A stretch of 64,000 bases of DNA from an uncultured Clostridium sp. (GTDB taxonomy: Bacteria; Bacillota; Clostridia; TANB77; CAG-508): contig CANSOA010000001.1 of NCBI GenBank assembly GCA_947648495.1, positions 124,001 to 188,000 on the forward strand. The letters are read 5' to 3'. Shown here piece by piece: positions 8,169 to 16,038 of this stretch. The notes beneath the pieces were generated by a model, which did no database searches, was not told the DNA's origin, and worked only from the letters and a program-made list of their open reading frames with translations. A program made the translations under genes and the position numbers. Position 1 is the stretch's first letter. The number at the start of each line of letters is the position of its first letter.

Positions 8169-8926
8169 TATTTAATCCTCCTTATTAATCCATCAAATAT
8201 TCTTAATGTGTTAGGTAAATATTTATCTATTATTCTCAAATATTCCTCATCATTACTTCCCGCAACAGAAAATAAATTTGCAAACGTTTCTTTTTCTAAT
8301 GCATTGTCCCTTTTCCAATATTGATTTCTATGATAATATTTACCTTTTATTACATTGTTAGTTAGTCCTCCTATTATATCACTTAATTCCGCATAGTGTC
8401 TATATTCTTTGCTTTGCAATATATTTTTTATTCCCAATGGATTCTTCAATAATTCTTTTTTGTCTATCTCTAAAGCCGTTAATAATTCACCTCTAGTGGA
8501 GATACATTCATATTTATAATCAATAGCATGACCAACCTCATGTCTTATTGTTCTTTCTTGAGATTTACTATTTTTATTTATCCAATTTGAATTTAAGTGT
8601 ATTTTATTAGCTTTATAATATGACTTATTTCCATGAATTAATATTTTCTTAATATCATTATTTAAAGCAATATTCCTAATAGTTTGATTTTTAAATGATT
8701 TTTTTATTAGTTCTTCTTTTTGATTTGTAATATCTTTTCTTATAAGCTTACTAATATTAAACCCTTGTAAAAAGCTTTCATCTATAGAACTCATTTCTTG
8801 TTTATTACTTTCAACAGGCAAATATTTTATTGTACTCCTACACCAATGAAACCCATCATTAATCGGGGGCAAATTCAAGCCTGTAACCAAGCCATAGCAA
8901 CGACATTTTACCATACCACCATTCAT
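8168..8926 (-). CDS. Orphan MuF C-terminal cassette with zinc-metallopeptidase-like motif
   Basis: 252 residues. The first 38 residues (MNGGMVKCRCYG, then FHWCRSTIKYLPV) repeat the internal hinge of the full MuF gene at 9370-10863. They are encoded by a 145-bp near-identical repeat. The rest is unrelated to the full gene's C-terminus. It contains HEVGHAIDY (about residues 131-139), an HExxH zinc site, with ETFANLFS further on as a possible third ligand helix (gluzincin/metzincin-like). There is no ribosome-binding site before the ATG, so this looks like a silent alternative C-terminal domain, as in polymorphic toxins. It could be activated by recombination between the repeats. Confidence 0.7.
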   Translation of the reverse strand: MNGGMVKCRCYGLVTGLNLPPINDGFHWCRSTIKYLPVESNKQEMSSIDESFLQGFNISKLIRKDITNQKEELIKKSFKNQTIRNIALNNDIKKILIHGNKSYYKANKIHLNSNWINKNSKSQERTIRHEVGHAIDYKYECISTRGELLTALEIDKKELLKNPLGIKNILQSKEYRHYAELSDIIGGLTNNVIKGKYYHRNQYWKRDNALEKETFANLFSVAGSNDEEYLRIIDKYLPNTLRIFDGLIRRIK

Positions 8927-8958
8927 TTTACTATAACGGTAAAACTCATTCTAATCAT
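8814..8958. repeat. Direct repeat B of the MuF hinge (145 bp)
   Basis: Aligns base for base with 9905-10049 at a fixed offset of 1091, with about three mismatches. It encodes the Cys-containing MuF hinge and runs through the stop codon of the small gene ending at 8951. Confidence 0.9.
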
Positions 8959-9139
8959 CTTCATCATCCTCATATTTCACGAAAACGGCTTTCTGCTTTT
9001 TAATACATTTATTGATTGTTTTTATCAATTGCTTTTTGTTTCCATCAAATTCCATTAGCGGAAATCCTTCTGGAAAGATTTTCTCGTATTCTTTTAGCTT
9101 CTTCTCGATTTCTTCGTCAACCTCTTCATAATAAAACAT
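8951..9139 (-). CDS. Small acidic protein, first copy (cassette-end gene)
   Basis: 62 residues from the ATG at 9139 (AAGGA site). That start matches the paralogue at 7977-8168; a longer frame reaches 9172. It has a helical Glu/Lys-rich first half, the shared LMEF-x-GNKKQLIKTIN core, and an Asp/Glu tail. Its stop codon lies at the very edge of repeat B, marking the boundary of the cassette. Function unknown. Confidence 0.6.
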   Translation of the reverse strand: MFYYEEVDEEIEKKLKEYEKIFPEGFPLMEFDGNKKQLIKTINKCIKKQKAVFVKYEDDEDD

Positions 9140-9203
9140 TATTTTATCCTTCATCAATTCATTCAATTTCATTGTCTCTTCAATACTTTTACTTGCTATA
9201 TAA

Positions 9204-9398
9204 TCATTTATTCCATATTTTTTTTCCTAATCTATCTTCAATCAATTTTTCATATTTTCTGGATAATTTTGCAAATCGACAATTTCCTCCATCCAGCCTA
9301 AAGCCACTTTGGGGTAACTCAAGCGGTGGCATTTCCGAAGCCTCTTTTTTCCATGCTTCTATTATATCCTTACATTTCTCTATTTCTTTTTCGGTCAT
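9204..9398 (-). CDS. Small protein behind the MuF gene, possible immunity protein
   Basis: 64 residues, ATG at 9398, overlapping the MuF stop by 29 bp in another frame. It is helical at both ends, with a Pro/Gly-rich middle (MPPLELPQSGFRLDGGNC). It is found only after the first C-terminal domain and not after the orphan one. A partner specific to that domain, such as an immunity protein, would be expected here. No family recognised. Confidence 0.5.
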   Translation of the reverse strand: MTEKEIEKCKDIIEAWKKEASEMPPLELPQSGFRLDGGNCRFAKLSRKYEKLIEDRLGKKIWNK

Positions 9399-10863
9399 AT
9401 TTTATATACCCCTCTCTTTCTAATTCTAACATCACACAATGTTGTACTTCTTCATGAGTTCTATAAACCAAACCTAGCCCTTTTCTATAAAAATCATTGT
9501 ATGGCTTATCAAATGTCTTTAATATTTTTAACGAATATGTATAATCTTTATCTACAGCCCTTAACTCTTTAATTTTAGGATTTTTTTCCAATAACACATA
9601 GTCATCTTCCCCAAACGAGCATACTTCTGGATGATTATGTGTCAGTATAACATTATCTAAACTTCTATCACAAATATTCAAATTTGTTTCTGTCCCTTGA
9701 TAAGCGTATACATCATTATTCTCATCAATCAACACACCATACTCTATTGGCATATTTCTAATATCTTCTTCATATTCTTTTAACTTTTGCTCTATTTGCT
9801 CTTTATCAATATGTTCAATAAATTGTCCTTTTCCACTACCACCAAAAGTGTTTTTATTGCTATTTCCTAATTTATTGTACCATTTCTTTTCCTCTTTTTC
9901 AAGTACAGGCAAATATTTTATTGTACTTCTACACCAATGAAACCCATCATTAATCGGTGGCAAATTCAAGCCTGTAACCAAGCCATAGCAACGACATTTT
10001 ACCATACCACCATTCATTTTACTATAACGGTAAAACTCATTCCAATCATGCACAAAAAACTCCTGTCCATTCAAACTACGACACTCTTTCGTCGTCGTAT
10101 CATCCCCTACCGATATAAATTTACACTTCGCTTCCTCATCAAAACAATACATTCCTTGCAACTTCGCTTGATTATTAAAACCAATCAAAAACAAATCCAC
10201 ATCCCCAGAAATTTTATCTCCATTAATACACAACTTTGCATTTTGCTGTTTCCTAATCATATTCTGAAAAACAGGCTCTTCCATATTGTTCTCTTTCCCC
10301 TGCCCAATATGAATCACACACTGCCTATAAATCTGATCAGCATTATACTTCACAACAGCCTCCACATACTGCCTCCAAACATAACCCTTACCATTCGGCC
10401 TATCCAACAAAGACAAAAAAAAAGCATCCGACATCTCAGACACTCTCCTCTTCTTATGCAAACCCTCATTCACCTCCTCTTGCCCCTTCTCATAATAATA
10501 ATTAGCCACACCTTTAAACAAATCCAACTCTGTTTTCTCCAATTTACTCTGCTCTTCCACATAAGCACCATAAATCAACAACTCTAAAATTTCACTATTT
10601 TTTACTTTATTCCTGCCATATATATTTTTAGCAAGCATTCCAAAATAACCTATCAGTAAACCTTTATCCTTCATTTCTTCAATGCATGTATTTACACTAC
10701 TTTTTGTCTTGCTGTTTGCTATTTGATACAAACTGCTTTGATTGAAATTGTACATTTTCAGTATCATTTGCAATCTGTTTTGAGTTTGCTTGCTTATTTT
10801 TTGATATATCCCCTTCATCTTCTCCATCTGTTCGTTGTGATAACTCCACATCCTCACTATCAC
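9370..10863 (-). CDS. MuF-like minor head protein with exchangeable C-terminal effector domain
   Basis: Up to 497 residues. The start is uncertain because the 5' part overlaps the portal gene in another frame; MYNFN at 10755 or MKGIY at 10818 are alternatives. The N-terminal two thirds resembles phage minor head proteins that lie next to the portal. The hinge (VKCRCYGLVTGLNLPP, HWCRSTIKYLPV) holds paired Cys residues. After it comes a separate domain with VILTHNHPEVCSFGEDD. The HNHP motif suggests a metal-dependent JAB- or MuF-C-type effector. MuF proteins with variable C-terminal toxins are known from temperate phages of Firmicutes. The hinge repeat and orphan cassette downstream support a modular toxin. 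Confidence 0.7.
   Translation of the reverse strand: MIVRMWSYHNEQMEKMKGIYQKISKQTQNRLQMILKMYNFNQSSLYQIANSKTKSSVNTCIEEMKDKGLLIGYFGMLAKNIYGRNKVKNSEILELLIYGAYVEEQSKLEKTELDLFKGVANYYYEKGQEEVNEGLHKKRRVSEMSDAFFLSLLDRPNGKGYVWRQYVEAVVKYNADQIYRQCVIHIGQGKENNMEEPVFQNMIRKQQNAKLCINGDKISGDVDLFLIGFNNQAKLQGMYCFDEEAKCKFISVGDDTTTKECRSLNGQEFFVHDWNEFYRYSKMNGGMVKCRCYGLVTGLNLPPINDGFHWCRSTIKYLPVLEKEEKKWYNKLGNSNKNTFGGSGKGQFIEHIDKEQIEQKLKEYEEDIRNMPIEYGVLIDENNDVYAYQGTETNLNICDRSLDNVILTHNHPEVCSFGEDDYVLLEKNPKIKELRAVDKDYTYSLKILKTFDKPYNDFYRKGLGLVYRTHEEVQHCVMLELEREGYIKYDRKRNREM
9905..10049. repeat. Direct repeat A of the MuF hinge (145 bp)
   Basis: Partner of 8814-8958. It lies inside the intact MuF gene exactly at the junction between the head domain and the C-terminal effector. 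Recombination between A and B would delete the first effector and fuse the metallopeptidase-like one in frame. Confidence 0.9.
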
Positions 10864-12334
10864 TTCCTAACATCTTCATATTCTCCAAATTCTTTTCCAT
10901 ATTTTCTCGATTTTGTTTTTCAATCTTTTCTAATTCCGAAATGCTATCAAAATCATCTGGCAACATATCGATAACACTCTCATCACTCAACAACCCACGC
11001 AGCTTCAAAGCACGCTCCGTCTCCGTACCCTTATCCGTTGGCAAATTCCTCTGCAAATCAATCTTAATACTTCTAAAATCATACTGTTTATTTTTTCTTT
11101 TATTAATTCTATCAATAATCGTCTCCCAGCGTCTCAAAATCGCCTTCTTAAACTGCTTATCCGCCTGCGTAATCATCTGCTCCAACGCAAAAAACTTTCG
11201 ATCCAAAGCACTCGCATTATCCGCATTCGTAAACCCCAAATCCGTTATATTCGGCACACCAGAAATCATCGAAATCAAATCAATCAATGTCTTTTTGTGA
11301 TTTTGCAATGCTGTATCTTGTACATTTTTCTCTACCCAAGCAATATCACCCGTGTTATCAGGTGTGTAAAATATTTTTGCTTTCAATACCGCTTCATCGT
11401 GCTTTTTTCTCAGTGGATTTTCTATCATTTTCACTTCCCCTTTATCATCCAATACAACATCGCCATTTTCGTCCTTTTCCTCAATCAGTGTTGGTTCGTT
11501 CGGTTCAAATCCTGTTATTTTTAATTTTGCATCATCATTATATTGAAAAGTATTTCTGCTATTTTGTATAACTCTTTCATAAGCACAAATCAAAGAAATC
11601 ACTAACTCAAAACAAGATAGTCCCATTTCATTTTCTATTGCAACACAAGGAAGCATACTCCATCTTCCTTTCTCAAATCTGCTTTCATCTTCTTTCAATC
11701 TTCTATAATCCTCTGGCGTTGGTGAATAATACTTCTTACCACTTATTGTTGTTAATTGTACTACTATCACATCGTTATTATTTTTGTCTTTCTCAATCCA
11801 TTTTCGCAACTGTCCGATCTGATTTACTGGCGTATCATAATCAAAAATTCCAATTGTATTCAAAGCACTTTGTTTCGTATACACAATTTCATTTTCCTCA
11901 TTCTCATATAACACCTCATAACAAGCACGTATTCCGAAAAAATCAAACGCCAAATCAAAAAACTCTGCTCCATCATCATTATATTTGCTAATATAATCAA
12001 TCAAAACTTTTAATTCCTCATCTTTGTTTTTATCTATGCTAAATACTTTATTCAATACTTTCTTAATAATATTTAATTTCTCCAAATCTGATACCACTTC
12101 AACATCATAAACAGGAGCTTTTCCAGCAAAATATCCAGACACCATAGAATTAATGTAATTCTCAAATCCAACCTTTATTTTATTATCATCTTTACTTACA
12201 ATTTCTGAATAATTTGGCTTTCTTCGTATTCTCTCGTATAATTCCCTTCTGCTACTCCATTCAGCATCAGCTAACGCTAGTATCTGTGCTACACTATCAG
12301 GATTTTCTAATGTTTCTTTATTCCACTGTATCAT
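10697..12334 (-). CDS. Portal protein (SPP1 gp6-like)
   Basis: 545 residues, ATG at 12334 with AGGAAAGAG upstream. The N-terminal region (YSEIVSKDDNKIKVGFENYI, GYFAGKAPVYD) and central segment (FYTPDNTGDIAWVEKNV, then LISMISGVPNITDLGF) are characteristic of SPP1-type portals. The C-terminal 90 residues are Asp/Glu/Gln/Asn-rich and disordered. Twelve copies form the DNA channel at one head vertex. It lies between terL and the MuF gene, the canonical order. Confidence 0.9.
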   Translation of the reverse strand: MIQWNKETLENPDSVAQILALADAEWSSRRELYERIRRKPNYSEIVSKDDNKIKVGFENYINSMVSGYFAGKAPVYDVEVVSDLEKLNIIKKVLNKVFSIDKNKDEELKVLIDYISKYNDDGAEFFDLAFDFFGIRACYEVLYENEENEIVYTKQSALNTIGIFDYDTPVNQIGQLRKWIEKDKNNNDVIVVQLTTISGKKYYSPTPEDYRRLKEDESRFEKGRWSMLPCVAIENEMGLSCFELVISLICAYERVIQNSRNTFQYNDDAKLKITGFEPNEPTLIEEKDENGDVVLDDKGEVKMIENPLRKKHDEAVLKAKIFYTPDNTGDIAWVEKNVQDTALQNHKKTLIDLISMISGVPNITDLGFTNADNASALDRKFFALEQMITQADKQFKKAILRRWETIIDRINKRKNKQYDFRSIKIDLQRNLPTDKGTETERALKLRGLLSDESVIDMLPDDFDSISELEKIEKQNRENMEKNLENMKMLGSDSEDVELSQRTDGEDEGDISKNKQANSKQIANDTENVQFQSKQFVSNSKQQDKK

Positions 12335-12344
12335 CTCTTTCCTC

Positions 12345-13624
12345 CTAAATTATTTTGTTATAACCAAAACTAATTTTTCTAAAACTCATATCCTTTTCGC
12401 GACTATATCTTATTTGGTCAATACTATGATTATTACAATCTGGATACTGGCTTTTGAAATTTCCAAACTTATCTTTTTCATATTCGTACATCGAAAATTC
12501 CCTTGCCGTATTCGGACATCTCACAGGGTCAATAATAATTTCAACTAGATTTTGCAACCATCTAACTCCAAAATCAATACTATCAGGTCCTTTCTTAGCG
12601 CCAACCACTCTTATTTTTCCTAAACCATTCAACTCATCAATACTCTTCGGTTCTGCGCTATCTGCCGTTATTGGGCTTTTTCCCACTTTAATCTTTAATA
12701 TTTCTTCATGTAATCTCTTATTTGACATACCAACTTTATATATTTCGTTAAAAACATAAAGTTTCTTCCTTGTCTTATCCAAATGATTTTGCCCGTAACT
12801 CACAGGATCAACTGCATATCCAAAATCCACACCATCTGCAATATTATCAAAACCCTTGATTTCTTCATCTGTAATCTCTCGCAAAGTAATATTCGTAAAC
12901 ACTGCCCCACCAGTTCCTGTCGGCTCTCCCAAATACTCATTTCGATATGCCAATTCATTTTCTTTTTTCAATATTTCTGCTTCTATCATAAATTGTTCAC
13001 CCAGCCATTTCACTGGAACATCTAAATACGTAGAACTATGTACCAATCTATCAGATCTTACATTAATTACTTCCGCATTTACCCAACTTGCAATCATCTT
13101 AGGCGGATTATAAGAATAAAAAACCTCGTAGCCATTCCCGACCACGAAGCAAACTTTGATTAATACTTCTTATTTCTTCCATACCAAAAAATTCATCCAC
13201 CTCTTCATACCAAGCATACTTACAAAAACCCTGTCTAAATTTCGTCGACTTTATCTTTCTATAATCATCTTTATTATTACAACTTCTAAACAATATCTGC
13301 TGTCCCGTTAATTTGTAAGTCAGCTTCAACGGACTAACCTTCGCCTCCCAATATTCTGACACACCCAGCATCTCAATTCCCCATAAAATTTGAGTATAAA
13401 CACTATCCGACAAAGTATCACCAACTTTTCTCATAGCCACTGCATTTGAAAACACCCCATTTTGTGCATCTAACATCATCATTAAAGGAATCACAATTCC
13501 AATAAAACTCGACTTCGTACTTCCACGTCCACCGTTTTAACCAATAATGTATATGCCCATTCTCCAAACAATCCTCCAACAAATCCCAAAAATGTTCTGC
13601 TATTATATCATAAGGATTAACCAT
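12345..13624 (-). CDS. terL: Large terminase subunit, two +1 recoding sites at CGG
   Basis: Standard reading gives three fragments. Two +1 steps at CGG codons (skip C13534 and C13140) give one 425-residue protein, the normal terL length. At the first site WLK-CGG-T becomes LKGGRGSTKSSF, the intact Walker A loop of the packaging ATPase, so without recoding the enzyme has no P-loop. At the second, LLRG-CGG-G becomes RGGNGYEVFYSYNPPK. Downstream, ADGVDFGYAVDP and ITADSAEPKS fit the RNase H-like nuclease domain. The start at 13624 overlaps the terS stop. The enzyme cuts and pumps phage DNA into the prohead. Confidence 0.93.
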
Positions 13625-13983
13625 CTTTTCTCGGTCTTTCTATATGAATAATTGGTGGATTTATATTTTGTATTTGTTCTACTGGTTTTTCTCCGCATAG
13701 TATCACGTACCGCAACAAAAGCCTGTGTACTCCCTTTCAATGCCTCTTTAAACTGTGCAAACACCATCGCATTTTTATTAGTCAACTCCTTATCCTCAAA
13801 TCCAAACTGTTTCAACTGTTCCCTTAACTGTTCATCCGTAATTTGTTTATCCAAATAATGATTAAACAACTCATTAAACTTTTTTCTTTCCGCTCGTTTT
13901 TTGGCACTTGCCACTTGACCTTTCTTGGCGTCCTCTTGGGTAAATTTATATTCACTTGGTTTTAAATTTTGTACATTCGCCAT
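13617..13983 (-). CDS. terS: Small terminase subunit, +1 recoding at CGG (13693-13695)
   Basis: The ATG at 13983 has AGGTGATTAGG upstream. Up to AVRDTM the frame is standard. Standard reading would then run into terL as a basic nonsense tail. Skipping C13695 gives GEKPVEQIQN and ends HIERPRKDG at a TAA (13619-13617) that overlaps the terL start, a normal terS/terL junction; total 121 residues. The N-terminal half is helical and basic (DAKKGQVASAKKRAERKKFN). The protein would recognise the packaging site and recruit terL. The codon before CGG is ATG, which cannot re-pair on TGC, arguing against simple P-site slippage. Confidence 0.88.
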
Positions 13984-14016
13984 CCTAATCACCTACTTTG
14001 TTTTTTGTTCGATATC

Positions 14017-14181
14017 TCAATCCCTATTCTTCCAGCCCCTCACAGCACACTCCCTCAAAATCCTCTCCTTCAAACATCTTCCCTCATAAAACCTACAATC
14101 ACCACACATCTTCTTAATCCTCAACAAATTCTCTTTATCATAATCCTCATATCGAACTTTTCTTTTTTCTCTATCATTCAT
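14017..14181 (-). CDS. Small Cys-rich phage protein, possible zinc binder
   Basis: 54 residues from the ATG at 14181. It is very basic, with a C-x2-C ... C ... C pattern (MCGDCRFYEGRC, then RECAVRGW) that could hold one zinc. It lies 33 bp upstream of terS. Such small Cys proteins are common before terminase genes in Firmicute phages. Function unknown. Confidence 0.55.
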   Translation of the reverse strand: MNDREKRKVRYEDYDKENLLRIKKMCGDCRFYEGRCLKERILRECAVRGWKNRD

Positions 14182-14192
14182 TCGTATCACCC

Positions 14193-14339
14193 TCAATCAC
14201 CACTCGGCAAAAATAACCATATCAAAAACCATGCCAACATATTAATTGGAATTACTGTATCCAAACACTCTGCAAACGGCATATTCAATATATCAATAAT
14301 CCAAACAATCTTTAATATGGCTCTTCCTAATTTATACAT
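14193..14339 (-). CDS. Small phage membrane protein
   Basis: 48 residues, ATG at 14339 with GGAGGAAAAG upstream. Two hydrophobic segments (AILKIVWIIDILNM, then NMLAWFLIWLFL) suggest a small integral membrane protein. It is the first gene after the regulatory gap and reads into the terminase genes. Role unknown. Confidence 0.6.
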   Translation of the reverse strand: MYKLGRAILKIVWIIDILNMPFAECLDTVIPINMLAWFLIWLFLPSGD

Positions 14340-14357
14340 TCTTTTCCTCCAAAATAA

Positions 14358-14387
14358 AAAACATAAGTCACTAGAAAACCTATGTTT
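14358..14387 (-). terminator. Terminator upstream of the late operon
   Basis: Stem AAACATA(AG)...(CC)TATGTTT with TTTTTTATTTT after it on the minus strand. It would end transcripts from the minus promoters at 14754 and 14830 before the late genes unless antitermination acts. Confidence 0.6.
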
Positions 14388-14453
14388 GTGTTCTTCTTCA
14401 TTCCAAAACTCTTAAAAAAATTTGTCACATAATGTCTATTTTTGTCAAAACTC

Positions 14454-14482
14454 TTGATTGTTTTTTATATCTACATTATAAT
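14454..14482 (+). promoter_or_regulatory. Promoter of the small peptide gene
   Basis: TTGATT (14454-14459), 17-bp spacer, TATAAT (14477-14482). Confidence 0.75.
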
Positions 14483-14518
14483 TTATTTGTTTCCCACTCC
14501 AAAAAGGAGGTGATAATT

Positions 14519-14596
14519 TTGGGAAAATATTTCAACTATGTACTTAAAGTTCTTGTTTTAGTACTTGTTCTTAAAATCCTTGAGAAATTCGACTAA
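14519..14596 (+). CDS. Hydrophobic 25-residue peptide, type I toxin-like
   Basis: TTG start at 14519 after a very strong AAGGAGGTGATAA ribosome-binding site. The product (GKYFNYVLKVLVLVLVLKI, then LEKFD) is one membrane helix with charged ends, like Fst/Bsr-type type I toxins or tiny holin-like peptides. It has its own promoter (14454) and terminator (14601). A minus-strand promoter at 14754-14726 would make an RNA covering it completely, the layout of an antisense-controlled toxin. It lies opposite to all surrounding phage genes. Confidence 0.6.
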   Translation: MGKYFNYVLKVLVLVLVLKILEKFD

Positions 14597-14600
14597 AGCA

Positions 14601-14628
14601 AAAGACCAGAGGCACTACTCTGGTCTTT
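14601..14628 (+). terminator. Terminator of the small peptide gene
   Basis: Perfect 11-bp stem AAAGACCAGAG/CTCTGGTCTTT followed by a T run. Confidence 0.85.
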
Positions 14629-14725
14629 TTTTGTTCCCTCAATATATGAGAAACATTTCAACTAATACTTTGAATTAAGGGTATTGAGTAATATAGAGAA
14701 TTACATTTTCTTAATTCTTAATTTT

Positions 14726-14754
14726 ATTATACTAGAATTATTAATAAAAGTCAA
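14726..14754 (-). promoter_or_regulatory. Strong minus-strand promoter, antisense to the peptide gene
   Basis: TTGACT (14754-14749), 17-bp spacer, TATAAT (14731-14726). It reads towards the late genes and across the peptide gene at 14519-14596. Confidence 0.75.
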
Positions 14755-14800
14755 CAATTTCACATTGACTTTTTTCGACATATCTCTAGTATCTACTCCC

Positions 14801-14830
14801 ATAATACCACATTATGTCGATTTTTGTCAA
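14801..14830 (-). promoter_or_regulatory. Second minus-strand promoter
   Basis: TTGACA (14830-14825), 18-bp spacer, TATTAT (14806-14801), lying just downstream of the early operon. Confidence 0.6.
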
Positions 14831-14937
14831 ATTTATATCGCAATCTCGGGCTTGCCTATTTCTAAGCGATTGCGTAAGGTAATAAAAAAAATTGAATTTT
14901 TATCTATTATACTTATATTACATTACATATATATCAT

Positions 14938-15345
14938 TCAATAACATTCTATATCATCATATAATTTCAATGCCTCTCCATGTTTTCTACAAATTTGTAC
15001 ATAACTATAATGTCTATCATTTGCTACTTCTACAAGTGTCTTACCATCTATGTAAACATCTGTTAATATGTTCCTATAAGGTTGATTTATTTTTAGTAAT
15101 GCATGATCTATATCAATTAAATCTTGTTCTAACTTTATTGCGAAATCTAATGTCTCCTTTTTCTTATCCAACAATATTGCTAAATTTTCAGCCAATCTAT
15201 CTTGAACAGCCGAACTTCCTCGAGGATTATCTCCATATGTAGCTATCATTTTTTGAATGCTTTCATATTCCTCTTCTATTTTTGATTTTCTGTTTTTTAC
15301 CCATTCTTTGTTATCTTTATATTCAAATAACCCTTTTCTATTCAT
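14938..15345 (-). CDS. Phage late transcription regulator (ArpU/sigma-region-4-like)
   Basis: 135 residues from the ATG at 15345 (GGGAGGATAGG upstream); a longer in-frame reading reaches 15402. The C-terminal 45 residues (YRNILTDVYIDGKTLVEVAN, then YSYVQICRKHGEAL) look like the helix-turn-helix of sigma region 4, as in ArpU-type late activators. It lies last in the early operon, next to the late promoter region, the usual place for this regulator. It would recruit RNA polymerase to late genes. Confidence 0.7.
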   Translation of the reverse strand: MNRKGLFEYKDNKEWVKNRKSKIEEEYESIQKMIATYGDNPRGSSAVQDRLAENLAILLDKKKETLDFAIKLEQDLIDIDHALLKINQPYRNILTDVYIDGKTLVEVANDRHYSYVQICRKHGEALKLYDDIECY

Positions 15346-15586
15346 TCCTATCCTCCCCCCAATAAACTTCACTCTCCAGCCTATATCCAAACCCCGCAAC
15401 ACTTCGAATCTTCAGCCCCGTTTTCTTCCTCAACCTCGAAACAGACGCTTTCAAACGATTGCTCTTCTCAATCTCAATCGTTCCATTTTCAATCAACTTC
15501 ATTAAAATATCATCTTCCTTCTCCGTCAAAAACACCCTCTCATACACTCCAACTTGGAGCCTTCTCTCCTCTGAAAAATACACCAT
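15338..15586 (-). CDS. Small winged-helix DNA-binding protein
   Basis: 82 residues. The segment ILMKLIENGTIEIEKSNRL, then VSRLRKKTGLKIRSVAGFGY matches the OmpR/PhoB-type effector domain (recognition helix plus the GxGY wing) without a receiver domain. It lies directly upstream of the ArpU-like gene, overlapping it by 8 bp. Probably a phage transcription factor. Confidence 0.6.
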   Translation of the reverse strand: MVYFSEERRLQVGVYERVFLTEKEDDILMKLIENGTIEIEKSNRLKASVSRLRKKTGLKIRSVAGFGYRLESEVYWGEDRNE

Positions 15587-15787
15587 TTATTTCCCCCTCA
15601 AATACCTCAAAATCACCTTTTCCACACACTTCAAAGCCTCAACCTTCGTCATAAATCTCTCATGCCTATGTCTCATATCATATCTTATAATCTTTATTCT
15701 TTGATTGTACTCTCGCATATACTGCTTCGCCACTTGATATTTACTCAATCCACTTTTCCATAAACTAATTATTTCCTCATCTCTCAT
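15587..15787 (-). CDS. Small helix-turn-helix protein
   Basis: 66 residues. EIISLWKSGLSKYQVAKQYM is a clear HTH of the resolvase/Hin type. The remainder is very basic (RIKIIRYDMRHRHERF). It ends directly before the winged-helix gene. A role in phage regulation or DNA handling is likely, but no family can be named. Confidence 0.5.
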   Translation of the reverse strand: MRDEEIISLWKSGLSKYQVAKQYMREYNQRIKIIRYDMRHRHERFMTKVEALKCVEKVILRYLRGK

Positions 15788-15874
15788 ATTGTTAGTATTT
15801 GCAATTTTTTAATCTTTAAATAAAAATATAATTACAATTATCATTACCAAATATGGTGTCATCCAATGCCTTCT

Positions 15875-16027
15875 TCAAATTGTCAAATGCTCACCCGTTT
15901 TTTTCTCAAATTTATCGCAATGCTCAAACAGTCCTCTCTCTTCGCTCTTAATCAAACACCTCAAAAACCCACTCTCCTCTTCATTACAACCCCACTCGCA
16001 ATTTTCGCACACCCTCAACTCACTCAC
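15875..16027 (-). CDS. Small Cys-rich protein, probable zinc binder
   Basis: 50 residues, GTG at 16027 preceded by AGGAGG with 7 nt spacing. Four Cys in the pattern CENCEWGC ... C ... HC suggest a zinc site. It lies behind the helicase-loader gene in the early operon. Function unknown. Confidence 0.5.
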   Translation of the reverse strand: MSELRVCENCEWGCNEEESGFLRCLIKSEERGLFEHCDKFEKKTGEHLTI

Positions 16028-16038
16028 TCTCTTTCCTC

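Larger units (their letters stand above)
14349..14937. other. Regulatory gap between early and late phage genes
   Basis: 589 bp without a long gene. It holds a minus-strand terminator (14358-14387), a plus-strand promoter, peptide gene and terminator (14454-14628), and two minus-strand promoters. An imperfect palindrome (CGCAATC...GATTGCG, about 14840-14875) may be an operator. A direct repeat (CATAATGTCTATTTTTGTCA at 14429 and a near match at 14811) covers promoter-like TTGACA boxes. Confidence 0.6.

Noticed and set aside
14017..16027. HNH endonuclease next to terS
   Set aside because: The small Cys-rich ORFs here have Cys pairs but no His-Asn-His motif.
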